Assembly: GCA_936928855.1 (NCBI GenBank)
Contig: CAKZHZ010000026.1
Span: forward strand, 1 to 36,788
Length of the DNA: 36,788 nt
Reading direction: 5' to 3'
Origin: an uncultured Polycyclovorans sp.
GTDB lineage: Bacteria > Pseudomonadota > Gammaproteobacteria > Nevskiales > Nevskiaceae
Below are positions 8,735-15,820 of the stretch, piece by piece (the first letter of the stretch is position 1; each line of letters begins with the position of its first letter). Under the pieces are notes generated by a model, which was not told the origin of the DNA, ran no database searches, and worked only from the letters and a program-made list of their open reading frames with translations. Position numbers and translations under genes: made by a program.

Positions 8735-9136
8735 TCAAGGCGCCTGCATCCCGTCCGCCACCTCGGCGTAAAAGGCCGCCCAGGCAGACCGGACTTCGTC
8801 AGTGAACGCCGCACCCAACCCGGCCTCCAGGGTGTACAGCAGGGCCGCCCCCACCGTCTGGTAATCCTCAGCCCGCACCCCGTAGCCCCGATGCCGGGCC
8901 CCGAGCGCCTGCAGCACTGGCCCCAGCCGCTTCGGCTCTGCCGACAGGGCCACCGCAGCGCCGATCATGTCCATCAGACGCTCGCCCTGCTCCGCCATCG
9001 GCGAACTGAACAAGGCCTGCAGGGCGGGGTTGCGCTCGAACAGGCTGGCGTAAAACAGTGCCGCCGCATCGCGGCGCAGCGGTTGCACCTGCGCCCAGCT
9101 GGACTGCAACGTCGCCGCCTGCGTCGGGCTCATCAT
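8735..9136 (-). CDS. Single-domain haemoglobin (Vgb/Hmp globin family), cytosolic
   Basis: 133-residue globin without reductase domain and without signal peptide. The distal region PMAEQGERLMDMI gives a Gln at the usual E7 place. The proximal His is in ARHRGYGVRAEDYQTVGAALLYTL, the family's F8-to-G-helix pattern. Its ATG overlaps the nasS stop by four bases, so it belongs to the nasT-nasS unit. A single-domain globin in a nitrate-assimilation operon is known from Bradyrhizobium (Bjgb), where it counters nitric oxide arising from nitrite. The same role, NO dioxygenation to nitrate in the cytosol, is likely here but inferred. A second in-frame ATG directly follows the first. Confidence 0.9.
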   Translation of the reverse strand: MMSPTQAATLQSSWAQVQPLRRDAAALFYASLFERNPALQALFSSPMAEQGERLMDMIGAAVALSAEPKRLGPVLQALGARHRGYGVRAEDYQTVGAALLYTLEAGLGAAFTDEVRSAWAAFYAEVADGMQAP

Positions 9137-10338
9137 CGCCCGCCCGGCGCGGTCAGCATGGGCGCCGCCGCGCAGTTGACGAAGGTCTGCCCGTCAAAGA
9201 AGCGGTCACTGCCCATGGCAATGTCCCCCGTCTGGGTTCGCAGCATCCACGGACGGTCGTGATGCCCTTCCGATTTTCCGTCCTCGTCGGGCACCGGCAT
9301 GCCCAGACGACGGGCAGCATCCCGATGGATATCGGTGCGATAGACCGCCGCCGCCACCGACAGGGCGTCAACCTCATCATCAATCTGCCGCCAGCGGCGC
9401 ATCTGTTCGATGAACCAGACCGCGTGCGTGATCCAGGGGAAATTGGCGGCACCGGCGTGGAACACCAGACGCCCTCGCTGCGGCGCCTCGCCGGCACTGG
9501 CATCCAGCGCGGCCCGCAGGGTCGCCGGCGGTGCGTCGACGCTGCCGCTGTCGATCAGCAGCTGCGCCGCCTCCATCCGGTGCTCGGGACGGTCCAGCCA
9601 CTGACAGCTCCGCAGCAGCGCTGCCACCACCGCACGGTGCGTATTGGGATGGCGCTGGGCCCAGTCACGGGTCACCGCAAACACCTTCTCGGGGCTGTTG
9701 TTCCAGATCTGGTGTGAACTCAGCAGTCGATAGCCGGCACTGGCGCTTTCCGCCGCCGCCCCCCAGGGGGCCCCGACACAGCAGGCATCGATGCGCCCAT
9801 CGCGCAGCGCCTTGACCATCAGCGGCGGGGGCACCACTTCGAGGCGCAGGTGACGATCCGGGTCGATACCACTGGCAGCCAGCCAGTAGCGCAGTTCGTA
9901 GTGGTGGGCGGAGAAAGGGAAGACGTGAGCAAACACCCGCTTGCGCCGTCCCTGTGCACGGTCGCGCTCCAAGAGGGCGCGCAAGGCCTGCCCGGCGGCC
10001 ACCGGTTCGCAGGCCACCAGGCCCAGCTCCTGATACATCGCCTCGGATACCGCCACGGCATTGCCATTGAGGCTGAGCATCATCGCGGTGACCATCGGCA
10101 CGCCCACGGCGTCGATCCCGAGCGTGGCGGCGATGGGCATGGGCGCCAGCATCTGGGCCCCATCCAGCAGCCCTGCCACCACCTTGTCGCGGATGCTGGC
10201 CCAGGACGCTTCGACACTGAGCTGCACTTCGAGCCCTTCGCGCGCGAAGAAGCCTTTGTCGCGCGCCACGATCAATGGCGCGGCATCCACCAACGGCACC
10301 ATGCCGAGGCGCAGCGAGGTCTGCTCCAGCGCCCCCAT
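9133..10338 (-). CDS. nasS: Nitrate/nitrite sensor NasS
   Basis: About 401 residues, homologous to NrtA/CmpA solute-binding proteins (RLGMVPLVDAAPLIVARDKGFF at the start, CCVGAPWGAAAES centrally) but without any signal peptide, so cytosolic. NasS binds nitrate or nitrite and, when unliganded, sequesters the ANTAR antiterminator NasT; this is established in Azotobacter, Paracoccus and Pseudomonas. The start is ATG 10338, sharing one base with the nasT stop and with GGAG about 8 bases upstream. A GTG one codon earlier (10341) is possible. The order nasT-nasS is usual. Confidence 0.92.
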   Translation of the reverse strand: MGALEQTSLRLGMVPLVDAAPLIVARDKGFFAREGLEVQLSVEASWASIRDKVVAGLLDGAQMLAPMPIAATLGIDAVGVPMVTAMMLSLNGNAVAVSEAMYQELGLVACEPVAAGQALRALLERDRAQGRRKRVFAHVFPFSAHHYELRYWLAASGIDPDRHLRLEVVPPPLMVKALRDGRIDACCVGAPWGAAAESASAGYRLLSSHQIWNNSPEKVFAVTRDWAQRHPNTHRAVVAALLRSCQWLDRPEHRMEAAQLLIDSGSVDAPPATLRAALDASAGEAPQRGRLVFHAGAANFPWITHAVWFIEQMRRWRQIDDEVDALSVAAAVYRTDIHRDAARRLGMPVPDEDGKSEGHHDRPWMLRTQTGDIAMGSDRFFDGQTFVNCAAAPMLTAPGGR

Positions 10339-10907
10339 CACAGCAGCTCCGCCACGGCCAGCAACGAACGGGCGGCGTCTCCCAGCTTCACATTGCGGTC
10401 CATGGCCATCTTCCGGAGTTGTTCGTAGGCATCGTTCTCGGACAGTCCGCGCCGCTGCATGAGAATGCCCTTGGCACGGTCGATGTCGCGCCGGTCGGCG
10501 AGACGACTCTTGGTATCGGCCAGCTCACGACGCAAGGCCTGGTGCTCATCAAAGCGTGCGATGGCGACATCGATCACGGCCTTCAGCCGGGTCGGCTGCA
10601 TCCCGTCCACCACGTAGGCACTGACACCCGCGCGCATGGCACGCCGCGCCATGTCGGAATCGCTGTGCGAGGCGAACACCACAATGGGGCGGGGGCGGTC
10701 GCGCGAGATCAGTCCCAGCGATTCCAGCGTGTCGCGCGCGGGGGAATCGACGTCGATCAGAATGAGATCAGGCTGCAGGTGGGCCACCGCACCCACCAGA
10801 TCGTCCGCCGGCCCGAGCTGCGCAACGACCTCGTCGCCGTGCGCCGCCAGCGCCTGGCGCAACAGGGCCATCCGCCCAAGATCATCATCGACCAGCATGA
10901 CGCGCAT
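10338..10907 (-). CDS. nasT: ANTAR-domain antiterminator NasT
   Basis: 189 residues. An N-terminal receiver-like domain (RVMLVDDD at the start, LILIDVDSPARD near 50, VVFASHSD near 77) is joined by a coiled linker to an ANTAR domain (about 125-185; DTKSRLADRRDIDRAKGIL, then LSENDAYEQLRKMAM). ANTAR proteins bind tandem hexaloop hairpins in nascent leader RNA and block terminator formation. This is the presumed regulator of all four leaders described in this window. It lies upstream of nasS and globin and has its own sigma-54-like promoter with a short leader that lacks a terminator. Its own expression is therefore not attenuated in the same way. Confidence 0.95.
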   Translation of the reverse strand: MRVMLVDDDLGRMALLRQALAAHGDEVVAQLGPADDLVGAVAHLQPDLILIDVDSPARDTLESLGLISRDRPRPIVVFASHSDSDMARRAMRAGVSAYVVDGMQPTRLKAVIDVAIARFDEHQALRRELADTKSRLADRRDIDRAKGILMQRRGLSENDAYEQLRKMAMDRNVKLGDAARSLLAVAELL

Positions 10908-10945
10908 CGATCACTCGCACTCAGCATGAAGAACGGAGTGCACGC

Positions 10946-10961
10946 CGCAAGTTCCGTGCCC
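10946..10961 (-). promoter_or_regulatory. Sigma-54-like promoter of nasT-nasS-globin
   Basis: The minus strand reads GGGCACG-GAAC-TTGCG. The invariant GG and GC are correctly spaced, with deviations at the first and last base. The predicted start near 10934 leaves a leader of about 27 bases to the nasT ATG. Confidence 0.6.
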
Positions 10962-11057
10962 TTCCATCGAAATGCCTCATCGCGCGGCAACATCCCTGTT
11001 TTGGTGCTGGTGGTTTCCGCGATCACGCAGCCTGTCAAAACGAAGTTGCGCCCCGCA

Positions 11058-11074
11058 TGCACCAGCCTTGCGCA
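11058..11074 (+). promoter_or_regulatory. NtrC-like site between nasT and the OMP operon
   Basis: TGCACCA-GCC-TTGCGCA matches the NtrC dyad at 12 of 14 positions. It lies just upstream of the plus-strand -24 element and about 100 bases from the nasT promoter, so it could serve both. A further TTGGTGC half-site is at 11001. Consensus match only. Confidence 0.45.
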
Positions 11075-11085
11075 AAACCGCACCG

Positions 11086-11101
11086 TGGCACGGCTATTGC
11101 T
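11086..11101 (+). promoter_or_regulatory. Sigma-54 promoter of the OMP-haemoglobin operon
   Basis: TGGCACG-GCTA-TTGCT is a perfect match to TGGCACG-N4-TTGCW. The predicted start near 11113 leaves about 165 bases of leader before the first gene, containing the ANTAR element and the terminator. Confidence 0.85.
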
Positions 11102-11148
11102 ATCCATCATTCCAGCCTGACCGGCCGATTCCGGCGGGCATGAAGTTT

Positions 11149-11185
11149 TCCGGGCAATGACGCCCGGAGCGGGATACCGACGTCC
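11149..11185 (+). promoter_or_regulatory. ANTAR (NasT) antitermination element, OMP operon leader
   Basis: Two tandem hexaloop hairpins. P1 is TCCGGGC-AATGAC-GCCCGGA (11149-11168), a perfect 7-base stem with loop A1 and G4. Three bases later P2 is GGAT-ACCGAC-GTCC (11172-11185), four pairs including one wobble, again with A1 and G4. The P2 3' arm GTCC is also the 5' arm of the terminator, giving the mutually exclusive switch expected of ANTAR targets. This is the most canonical of the four. Confidence 0.9.
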
Positions 11186-11229
11186 ACTCCGCTGGCCCAC
11201 AGAGGCCATGCGGGTGGACGTTTTTTTTT
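11180..11229 (+). terminator. Leader terminator of the OMP-haemoglobin operon
   Basis: ACGTCCAC pairs with GTGGACGT. The stem continues with CCGC/GCGG and TGGCC/GGCCA separated by single-T bulges, with loop CACAGA and a run of nine or ten Ts. It lies about 50 bases before the first gene and overlaps the ANTAR P2 arm, so it is an attenuator. Confidence 0.9.
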
Positions 11230-11277
11230 GACCTAGGGATTTGGCTGTACCTACCCATACCAAGGAGTAGCAGGGAC

Positions 11278-12327
11278 ATGAACATCACTTTTTCGCGCAG
11301 CCTGCGCATGTGTGGAAGCGCCGTTGTCCTCGCATCGGCCCTTTTCACCGGCACCGCCACCGCCAGCTACAACGACGGCAAGGTGTTTTTGACCGGCGGT
11401 GTCTTCACCACCGATGGCGCAGGCGGCGGTGGCGCCGTGCCATGGGCCACGATCACCGGCTACGAGACCCGGGACGGCATCAACGGCGGCGTCGGATTCA
11501 CCTATGCCAACCTGCCAGCGCTGCAGCTGACCGTGTTTGGCGGTGCTGTGGGCTTCTATGACCGTTTCGAGCTGTCGTACGCACAACAGAATCTTTCGCT
11601 AAACCTCGCCAACCTCGACACGGTGGCCCTGGTGGGTGAACTGCTGGGGCTCGACAGCCTCGGCACCGACCCCTGGAACTCCACTCTCAAAGTAGACATT
11701 TATGGCGCCAAACTGCGGCTGTTCGGTGATGCCGTCTATATCTCCGACAGTTGGGTGCCGCAGGTGTCGATCGGTGGCTTCTGGAAAGAGAACACCACCC
11801 CGGCACTGGTGAAAACCCTGGGCGGAGCGGAAGCCGAGGACTGGGAAGCCTATATTGCGGCCACCAAGGTGTTCTTCCGCTACAGCACGCTGGTGAACTT
11901 CACCGGCCGCTACACCTCGGCCAACCAGACTGGACTCATTGGCTTCGGATACTGCGACGGCGCGGGTGCGAACGCCGAGTGTCACAACGACAAGGAGTTC
12001 CGCTTCGAAGCGTCGGTCGCCCACCTGCTGCAGAAGAACACGGCGATCGGTTTCGAATACCAGCAGCACGGCGGCAACCTCGACGGGCGCAGCATCAATC
12101 TCGCCGGTATCGACCTGTCCAGCGTTACCGGCCTACTTGATGCAATTGGCATCGAGAGCGTCGGTAACGCATTAACCCAAGAGGCCGAAAGCGACTGGTG
12201 GGACATCTTCTTTGCCTATGCGCCCAACAAGAACCTGTCGTTCGTCGTGGCCTATTTGATGCTGGGGAATATCTCCGTTGCCCAGGATCAGAACGGCTTC
12301 TACTTCTCCGTTCACGCCACGTTCTGA
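11278..12327 (+). CDS. Outer-membrane protein, DUF3034-like
   Basis: 349 residues with a signal peptide (about 1-29, ending TGTATA-S). The mature protein is glycine- and aromatic-rich with alternating hydrophobic strands and ends in Phe (FYFSVHATF), the usual outer-membrane beta-barrel C terminus. The start of the mature part, GKVFLTGGVFTTDGAGGGG followed by a tryptophan-containing segment, resembles DUF3034 proteins, a family of unknown role; recognition is from memory. It has a GGAG ribosome site. It is the first gene of a six-gene operon under sigma-54 and ANTAR leader control, so it is probably a nitrate-induced barrel or porin. Substrate unknown. Confidence 0.75.
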   Translation: MNITFSRSLRMCGSAVVLASALFTGTATASYNDGKVFLTGGVFTTDGAGGGGAVPWATITGYETRDGINGGVGFTYANLPALQLTVFGGAVGFYDRFELSYAQQNLSLNLANLDTVALVGELLGLDSLGTDPWNSTLKVDIYGAKLRLFGDAVYISDSWVPQVSIGGFWKENTTPALVKTLGGAEAEDWEAYIAATKVFFRYSTLVNFTGRYTSANQTGLIGFGYCDGAGANAECHNDKEFRFEASVAHLLQKNTAIGFEYQQHGGNLDGRSINLAGIDLSSVTGLLDAIGIESVGNALTQEAESDWWDIFFAYAPNKNLSFVVAYLMLGNISVAQDQNGFYFSVHATF

Positions 12328-12363
12328 GCGTGGACCTGTCCATCCCTGAATTGGAGTGACACC

Positions 12364-12834
12364 ATGAAACTGTTGAAACCCCTGATGACCCTGGCCACTG
12401 CCGCCAGTCTCTCGCTGGCCGCCATGCAGCCGCTGCAGGCAGCCGAGACCAAGACCGACCCCATCCTCGGCGTGTCAGGCCAGGCGCTGGCGCGCTTCGG
12501 TGGACACGACGGCGTGCGGGCGTGGGTCGAGAGCCTGTTCTACTACATCATGCTGGACAACCGGATCTCGCACGTTTTTCGCGAGTTCGGCAACGTGGAA
12601 CGGCAGATCATTCTCAACACCCAGCTCGAAAAGATGGTGTTGGGCGGCCCCAACGAGTACCAGGGCGCCAGCATGGCGGCCGCACATGCCGATCTCGGCA
12701 TCACCATGACGCAGTTCAACGCGGTGGTGGAAGCGGCCTACAACGCCTGCGAGCGCAACAACATCAAGTACTACACCTGCAACGAACTGGTGAATGCCCT
12801 GGCGCCATTCACCCGTGACATCGTCACGCGCTGA
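12364..12834 (+). CDS. Exported group 1 truncated haemoglobin
   Basis: 156 residues. A clear signal peptide (about 1-26, LAAMQPLQA-AE) precedes a trHbN-type globin: GG motif FGGHDGVRAWV, B-helix tyrosines Y60/Y61 (SLFYYIMLDNRI), the GGPNEYQGASM segment, proximal His H108 in MAAAHADLGITMTQFNAVV. Group 1 truncated haemoglobins bind O2 and NO, and several oxidise NO to nitrate; most are cytosolic. Export to the periplasm is unusual. The two Cys residues late in the mature part (C129, C139) could form a disulphide. GGAG lies before the ATG. Downstream genes for an FMN-binding protein and a PepSY membrane protein are plausible electron donors; this is inference. Confidence 0.88.
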   Translation: MKLLKPLMTLATAASLSLAAMQPLQAAETKTDPILGVSGQALARFGGHDGVRAWVESLFYYIMLDNRISHVFREFGNVERQIILNTQLEKMVLGGPNEYQGASMAAAHADLGITMTQFNAVVEAAYNACERNNIKYYTCNELVNALAPFTRDIVTR

Positions 12835-12885
12835 TCCAGGGCGCCACCCCCGGTGATCCGAGCATCGGGATCGTGGCGCGGCGGG

Positions 12886-12921
12886 CCCGAGGTGGCACCG
12901 GCATGCCGGTGCCACCTCGGG
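12886..12921 (+). repeat. 36-base perfect palindrome between globin and FMN-protein genes
   Basis: The arm CCCGAGGTGGCACCGGCA is followed at once by its exact reverse complement. No T-run follows, so it is not an ordinary terminator. A second imperfect hairpin (GATCC/GGATC inside GCGCCAC/GTGGCGC, about 12841-12880) lies directly upstream. It could be an mRNA stabilising or processing element or a REP-type repeat. Confidence 0.85.
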
Positions 12922-12951
12922 ATTCTCAGTTTCAGATTTGGAGCACGTTTC

Positions 12952-13509
12952 ATGTTGAAAAAATGGCTGTGGCAACTGTCGGCCGTGTTGATGGGCGGCA
13001 CCGGAACCCTCTTGTCGGCACCGGCGGCGGCCCAGGAATGTCCACCGGTGATCTGCATCACCTTCATCACCCGTGAGGCCTTCCTCGCCGAGTCCTTCGG
13101 CGCCGATCTTCCCGCCCCGCAGGTGCTGACGCTGGATGACGCCGGTCAGTCCGCCTTGCAGCCGATCTACGGTCGCAGCTTCCCGCAGCGCCGTCTGCAC
13201 TACTGGCGTGCCGCCGACGGCCGCACCGCCTGGATCTTCGATGACATCGGCAAGGAGGGCTACCAGCCAACCACCTCCGGTTTCGTCGTCAAGGACGGCG
13301 TGGTCCTCGCCGCGCGTGTCCTCTTCTACAAGGAATCCCGTGGCGAGCAGGTGGGCGAACTGTCCTTCCTGCAGCAGTTGCTGGGCGCCCGTGCCGCCGG
13401 CAGCGGCATTGACCGCGTCCCCGACAACATCGCCGGCGCCACCTATTCGGTGAAGCTGATGCAGCGCATGGCCGCCACCGCACTCAAGCTGGACACCCTG
13501 GCACCATGA
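12952..13509 (+). CDS. Exported FMN-binding domain protein
   Basis: 185 residues with signal peptide (about 1-28, APAAAQ-EC). The C-terminal DNIAGATYS (D158 to S166) fits the ApbE flavinylation pattern Dxx(s/t)gAT, with Ala in place of the usual Ser/Thr at 161; T164 would carry covalent FMN. The body (GRTAWIFDDIGKEGYQPTTSGFVV) looks like the FMN_bind fold of NqrC/RnfG/NosR proteins. Start at 12952, with GGAG 10 bases upstream; an upstream extension of the frame runs through the palindrome and is unlikely. The stop overlaps the next gene by four bases, so it is coupled to the PepSY protein. Likely a periplasmic one-domain electron carrier. Confidence 0.78.
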   Translation: MLKKWLWQLSAVLMGGTGTLLSAPAAAQECPPVICITFITREAFLAESFGADLPAPQVLTLDDAGQSALQPIYGRSFPQRRLHYWRAADGRTAWIFDDIGKEGYQPTTSGFVVKDGVVLAARVLFYKESRGEQVGELSFLQQLLGARAAGSGIDRVPDNIAGATYSVKLMQRMAATALKLDTLAP

Positions 13510-14393
13510 GCACGCCGATGGACGCCCTGCGCGATGCTTCAACCTCGCTGGCGCAAGTGCGCCGGCGGGTTCGCTGGCCGCAACTGCGCCTCCGCCTGCG
13601 CCCGCGCGCCGGCGCCACCGCGACGCCCCGCCGCAACCTGCTGGCGACCCTGCGCGAGTGGCACAAGCGTATCGGTCTGTTTGCCTTCGCCTTCATGGGG
13701 TGGCTGGGTGCCAGCGGCTTTCTCATCAACCAGAGCGCGGAATGGGGTTACGACATCATTCGCATCGACTGGCCCTGGGTCACCTCGCTCTACAGCCTGT
13801 CTGCCGAACCTCCGAAGAGCGGGTTTGGCGCCGGTGGCCACTGGCTGGCTGTCACCCCCGATCACACCGTGCTTGACGGCCAGCCGCTGGCGGAACCACT
13901 GACCGAGCCGCTGGGGCTGGTCCACAGCGAGGGGGCGGATGGCCGCTTCCTGTTCGCCGGCATCCCCGGCGGCCTGGTGATGCTGACACCGGAGGGCCAG
14001 CGCTACGATGTGCTGCGGCCGCCGATCCTGCCGGTCAACACGGTCCGCCGCGTCGGCGTGACCGCCGACGGCGCCATCGCGGTGCAGGACCTCGACGCCT
14101 ATCAAAGCGCCGACCAGGGCCTGATCTGGACCCCCGTCGACCCGCTGCAGGTGCGCTGGTCACAGCCCGAAACCCTGCCCGAGCCGGTGCGCGAAGACCT
14201 GCGTCCCTGGTCGCGCCCCAGCGTTTCGCTGGAACACCTGCTGGTTGATGCCCACAGCGGGCAGCTGTTCGGCAACACCGGCGCCTGGATCATCAATCTG
14301 GTGGGCCTGTCATCCATGTGGCTGGCCCTCAGCGGTGTCTGGATGTGGTGGCGGATTCGCCGCAACCGACGCCCCCAACGACGGGCGCAATAG
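13506..14393 (+). CDS. PepSY-associated membrane protein
   Basis: 295 residues. An Arg-rich cytosolic N terminus (1-50) is followed by REWHKRIGL, typical of the start of PepSY_TM proteins, then a membrane helix (about 57-76), a periplasmic domain of about 180 residues, and a C-terminal helix (WIINLVGLSSMWLALSGVWMWW) preceded by the characteristic DAHSGQLFGNTGAW. The His residues flanking the helices could bind haem, as proposed for PepSY-type transmembrane electron carriers, often found with flavinylated FMN-binding proteins. The ATG overlaps the FMN-protein stop. Likely role: pass electrons across the inner membrane to the FMN protein. Inferred. Confidence 0.75.
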   Translation: MSTPMDALRDASTSLAQVRRRVRWPQLRLRLRPRAGATATPRRNLLATLREWHKRIGLFAFAFMGWLGASGFLINQSAEWGYDIIRIDWPWVTSLYSLSAEPPKSGFGAGGHWLAVTPDHTVLDGQPLAEPLTEPLGLVHSEGADGRFLFAGIPGGLVMLTPEGQRYDVLRPPILPVNTVRRVGVTADGAIAVQDLDAYQSADQGLIWTPVDPLQVRWSQPETLPEPVREDLRPWSRPSVSLEHLLVDAHSGQLFGNTGAWIINLVGLSSMWLALSGVWMWWRIRRNRRPQRRAQ

Positions 14394-14419
14394 CGTCCCC
14401 CTCAGCTCCGGAGGCTCCC

Positions 14420-14779
14420 ATGCGTTTCACAGGTCGCCTTGATGCTTTCCCCCGGCTGCGCCCCTGGGCCGGCCTGATCACGATCGCACTCGCCGCCACG
14501 GTCGTCACACCGGCGCAGGCCGAACTGCTGACCACGCAGGCCGTGCAGCTGGGCAGCGCCACCGCCAGCGTCACGCCCCCGTTGCTCCGGCGGTTCCTGA
14601 TCGCCCTGCTCACCCTGCTGGCGGGCACGGCATCGGCGGTCAGGGGATGGGATTGTCTGAGCGCCCACCGCCGTTGGCGGGGCGTCTCGCTGGTGCTCTC
14701 CGGACTGGCCGTGGCAACCGGCGGGCTGGTGCTGCTGGGGCTCAACGAGGTCCCGGCCACCTGGCATTGGTGGCTCTGA
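14420..14779 (+). CDS. Small membrane protein of unknown function
   Basis: 119 residues, not recognised. The N-terminal hydrophobic stretch ends in PAQA-E and could be a cleaved signal or a first helix. Two further hydrophobic helices are at about 58-74 and 88-107, separated by the basic, Trp-containing loop RGWDCLSAHRRWRG. A GGAG site lies close before the ATG. Sandwiched between the PepSY and YiiX-like genes with short gaps (26 and 8 bases), so it is part of the operon. Confidence 0.7.
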   Translation: MRFTGRLDAFPRLRPWAGLITIALAATVVTPAQAELLTTQAVQLGSATASVTPPLLRRFLIALLTLLAGTASAVRGWDCLSAHRRWRGVSLVLSGLAVATGGLVLLGLNEVPATWHWWL

Positions 14780-14787
14780 GCCCCCTC

Positions 14788-15762
14788 ATGCGCTCCGGCC
14801 TGTGGTTGGCCGGCCTGCTGCTGACGGGCGCAGCCTCGGCCGCCAGCGGGGAAGGACAGCGCGCCGCCCTTGCGGCGGAACGCATCGCCCGCGATGCGCA
14901 GCCTTCGCGCAGCGACGCGCTGCCCCACCGGGGTCTCGATGCCGCACTGGCGGCCCACCCGGACGTCAGCCTGCAGGCGGGTGACGTGCTGCTGTTGCGG
15001 GGCCCCGATCTGATCTCGGCAGCGATCAGCCAGATGGGGGCGCAACCGAGTTTCTTCTCGCACATGGCCATCGTCGGGCTGGACCCGCTGTGGGACAGTC
15101 TCGAGATCGTCGAAGCGGGTGCCGCCGAAGGTGTACGCATCCAACTGCTCGATGAGTGGCTGCAACGGGACTTCGTGCGCTTTCTCGTGCTGCGCCACGC
15201 GGATGCCGACGTCGCCCGCGCCGCCGCCATCGCCGCCTGGCGCGATGCTGCCGCCCGCAGCGGATCCGCCCGCGTGTACGACTTCGCCCTGGCCCTGGAC
15301 GACCGTAGCCGGCTCTACTGCACGGAGCTGATCCGCCACGCCTATGCCGCAGCGGATCCTGATGCCGCACCCGTCCCGCCCGATGCGGCCCTGTCCAGTG
15401 TCAACGGCCTGCGCGATACGCTGCCCCTGTCGGCACTGGGAGTGGTGAACGACACCGTGTTCCTGCCGGATGATCTGGAACTGGATCCCCGCTTCTCGCC
15501 GGTACTGGAGCTTCGCCGCACCGACTTGCTGCCGGCCGCGGCCACGCTCGACCACTGGTTTCACACCCTGTTCACCGACCTGCGGGGTGAGGCGCGCCAG
15601 GCGCGCCTGCAAGCCATCGAGGACGCGGTGCCACGCGGCCCGGTGATCATGCCCTATCTGCTGCGCGACAACCTGCGCGCCTACCTGCAACTGCCGGAAG
15701 CGGCACGGGCGCCCCTCGCCGGCCTCGCCCTGCTCGCCGAGTCGGCACTGAGCCCGGACTGA
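14788..15762 (+). CDS. YiiX/C92-type permuted papain-like cysteine hydrolase, exported
   Basis: 324 residues with signal peptide (about 1-19, TGAASA-AS). The fold signatures of the YiiX/YebB group of NlpC/P60-like hydrolases are present: AGDVLLLRGPDLISAAIS, SFFSHMAIVG with catalytic His H92, and LYCTELIRHAY with catalytic Cys C178 and E180. His precedes Cys, as in the circularly permuted members. Substrates in this group are peptidoglycan peptides or lipid-linked acyl groups; here unknown. It is the last gene of the operon, 8 bases after the preceding gene. The frame is open further upstream but the ATG at 14788 gives the signal peptide. Confidence 0.8.
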   Translation: MRSGLWLAGLLLTGAASAASGEGQRAALAAERIARDAQPSRSDALPHRGLDAALAAHPDVSLQAGDVLLLRGPDLISAAISQMGAQPSFFSHMAIVGLDPLWDSLEIVEAGAAEGVRIQLLDEWLQRDFVRFLVLRHADADVARAAAIAAWRDAAARSGSARVYDFALALDDRSRLYCTELIRHAYAAADPDAAPVPPDAALSSVNGLRDTLPLSALGVVNDTVFLPDDLELDPRFSPVLELRRTDLLPAAATLDHWFHTLFTDLRGEARQARLQAIEDAVPRGPVIMPYLLRDNLRAYLQLPEAARAPLAGLALLAESALSPD

Positions 15763-15772
15763 CCTCCCGGAC

Positions 15773-15800
15773 AAAAAAAGGGCCGGCACATGGCCGGCCC
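15773..15800 (-). terminator. Terminator after the OmpA-cupredoxin gene
   Basis: GGGCCGGC-loop-GCCGGCCC (8-base perfect stem), followed on the minus strand by seven Ts. It lies 20 bases past the minus-strand stop. The same hairpin without T-run could also slow transcription from the plus-strand operon. Confidence 0.85.
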
Positions 15801-15820
15801 CTGTCCCTGCCCGCGCGGGC

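Noticed and set aside
11149..11229. Metabolite riboswitch as alternative for the leaders
   Set aside because: No conserved large aptamer; only small hexaloop hairpins are common to the leaders, and the ANTAR protein gene is adjacent.
12841..12951. Terminator between globin and FMN-protein genes
   Set aside because: Very strong hairpin but no T-run, and the downstream genes have no promoter of their own that I can see.
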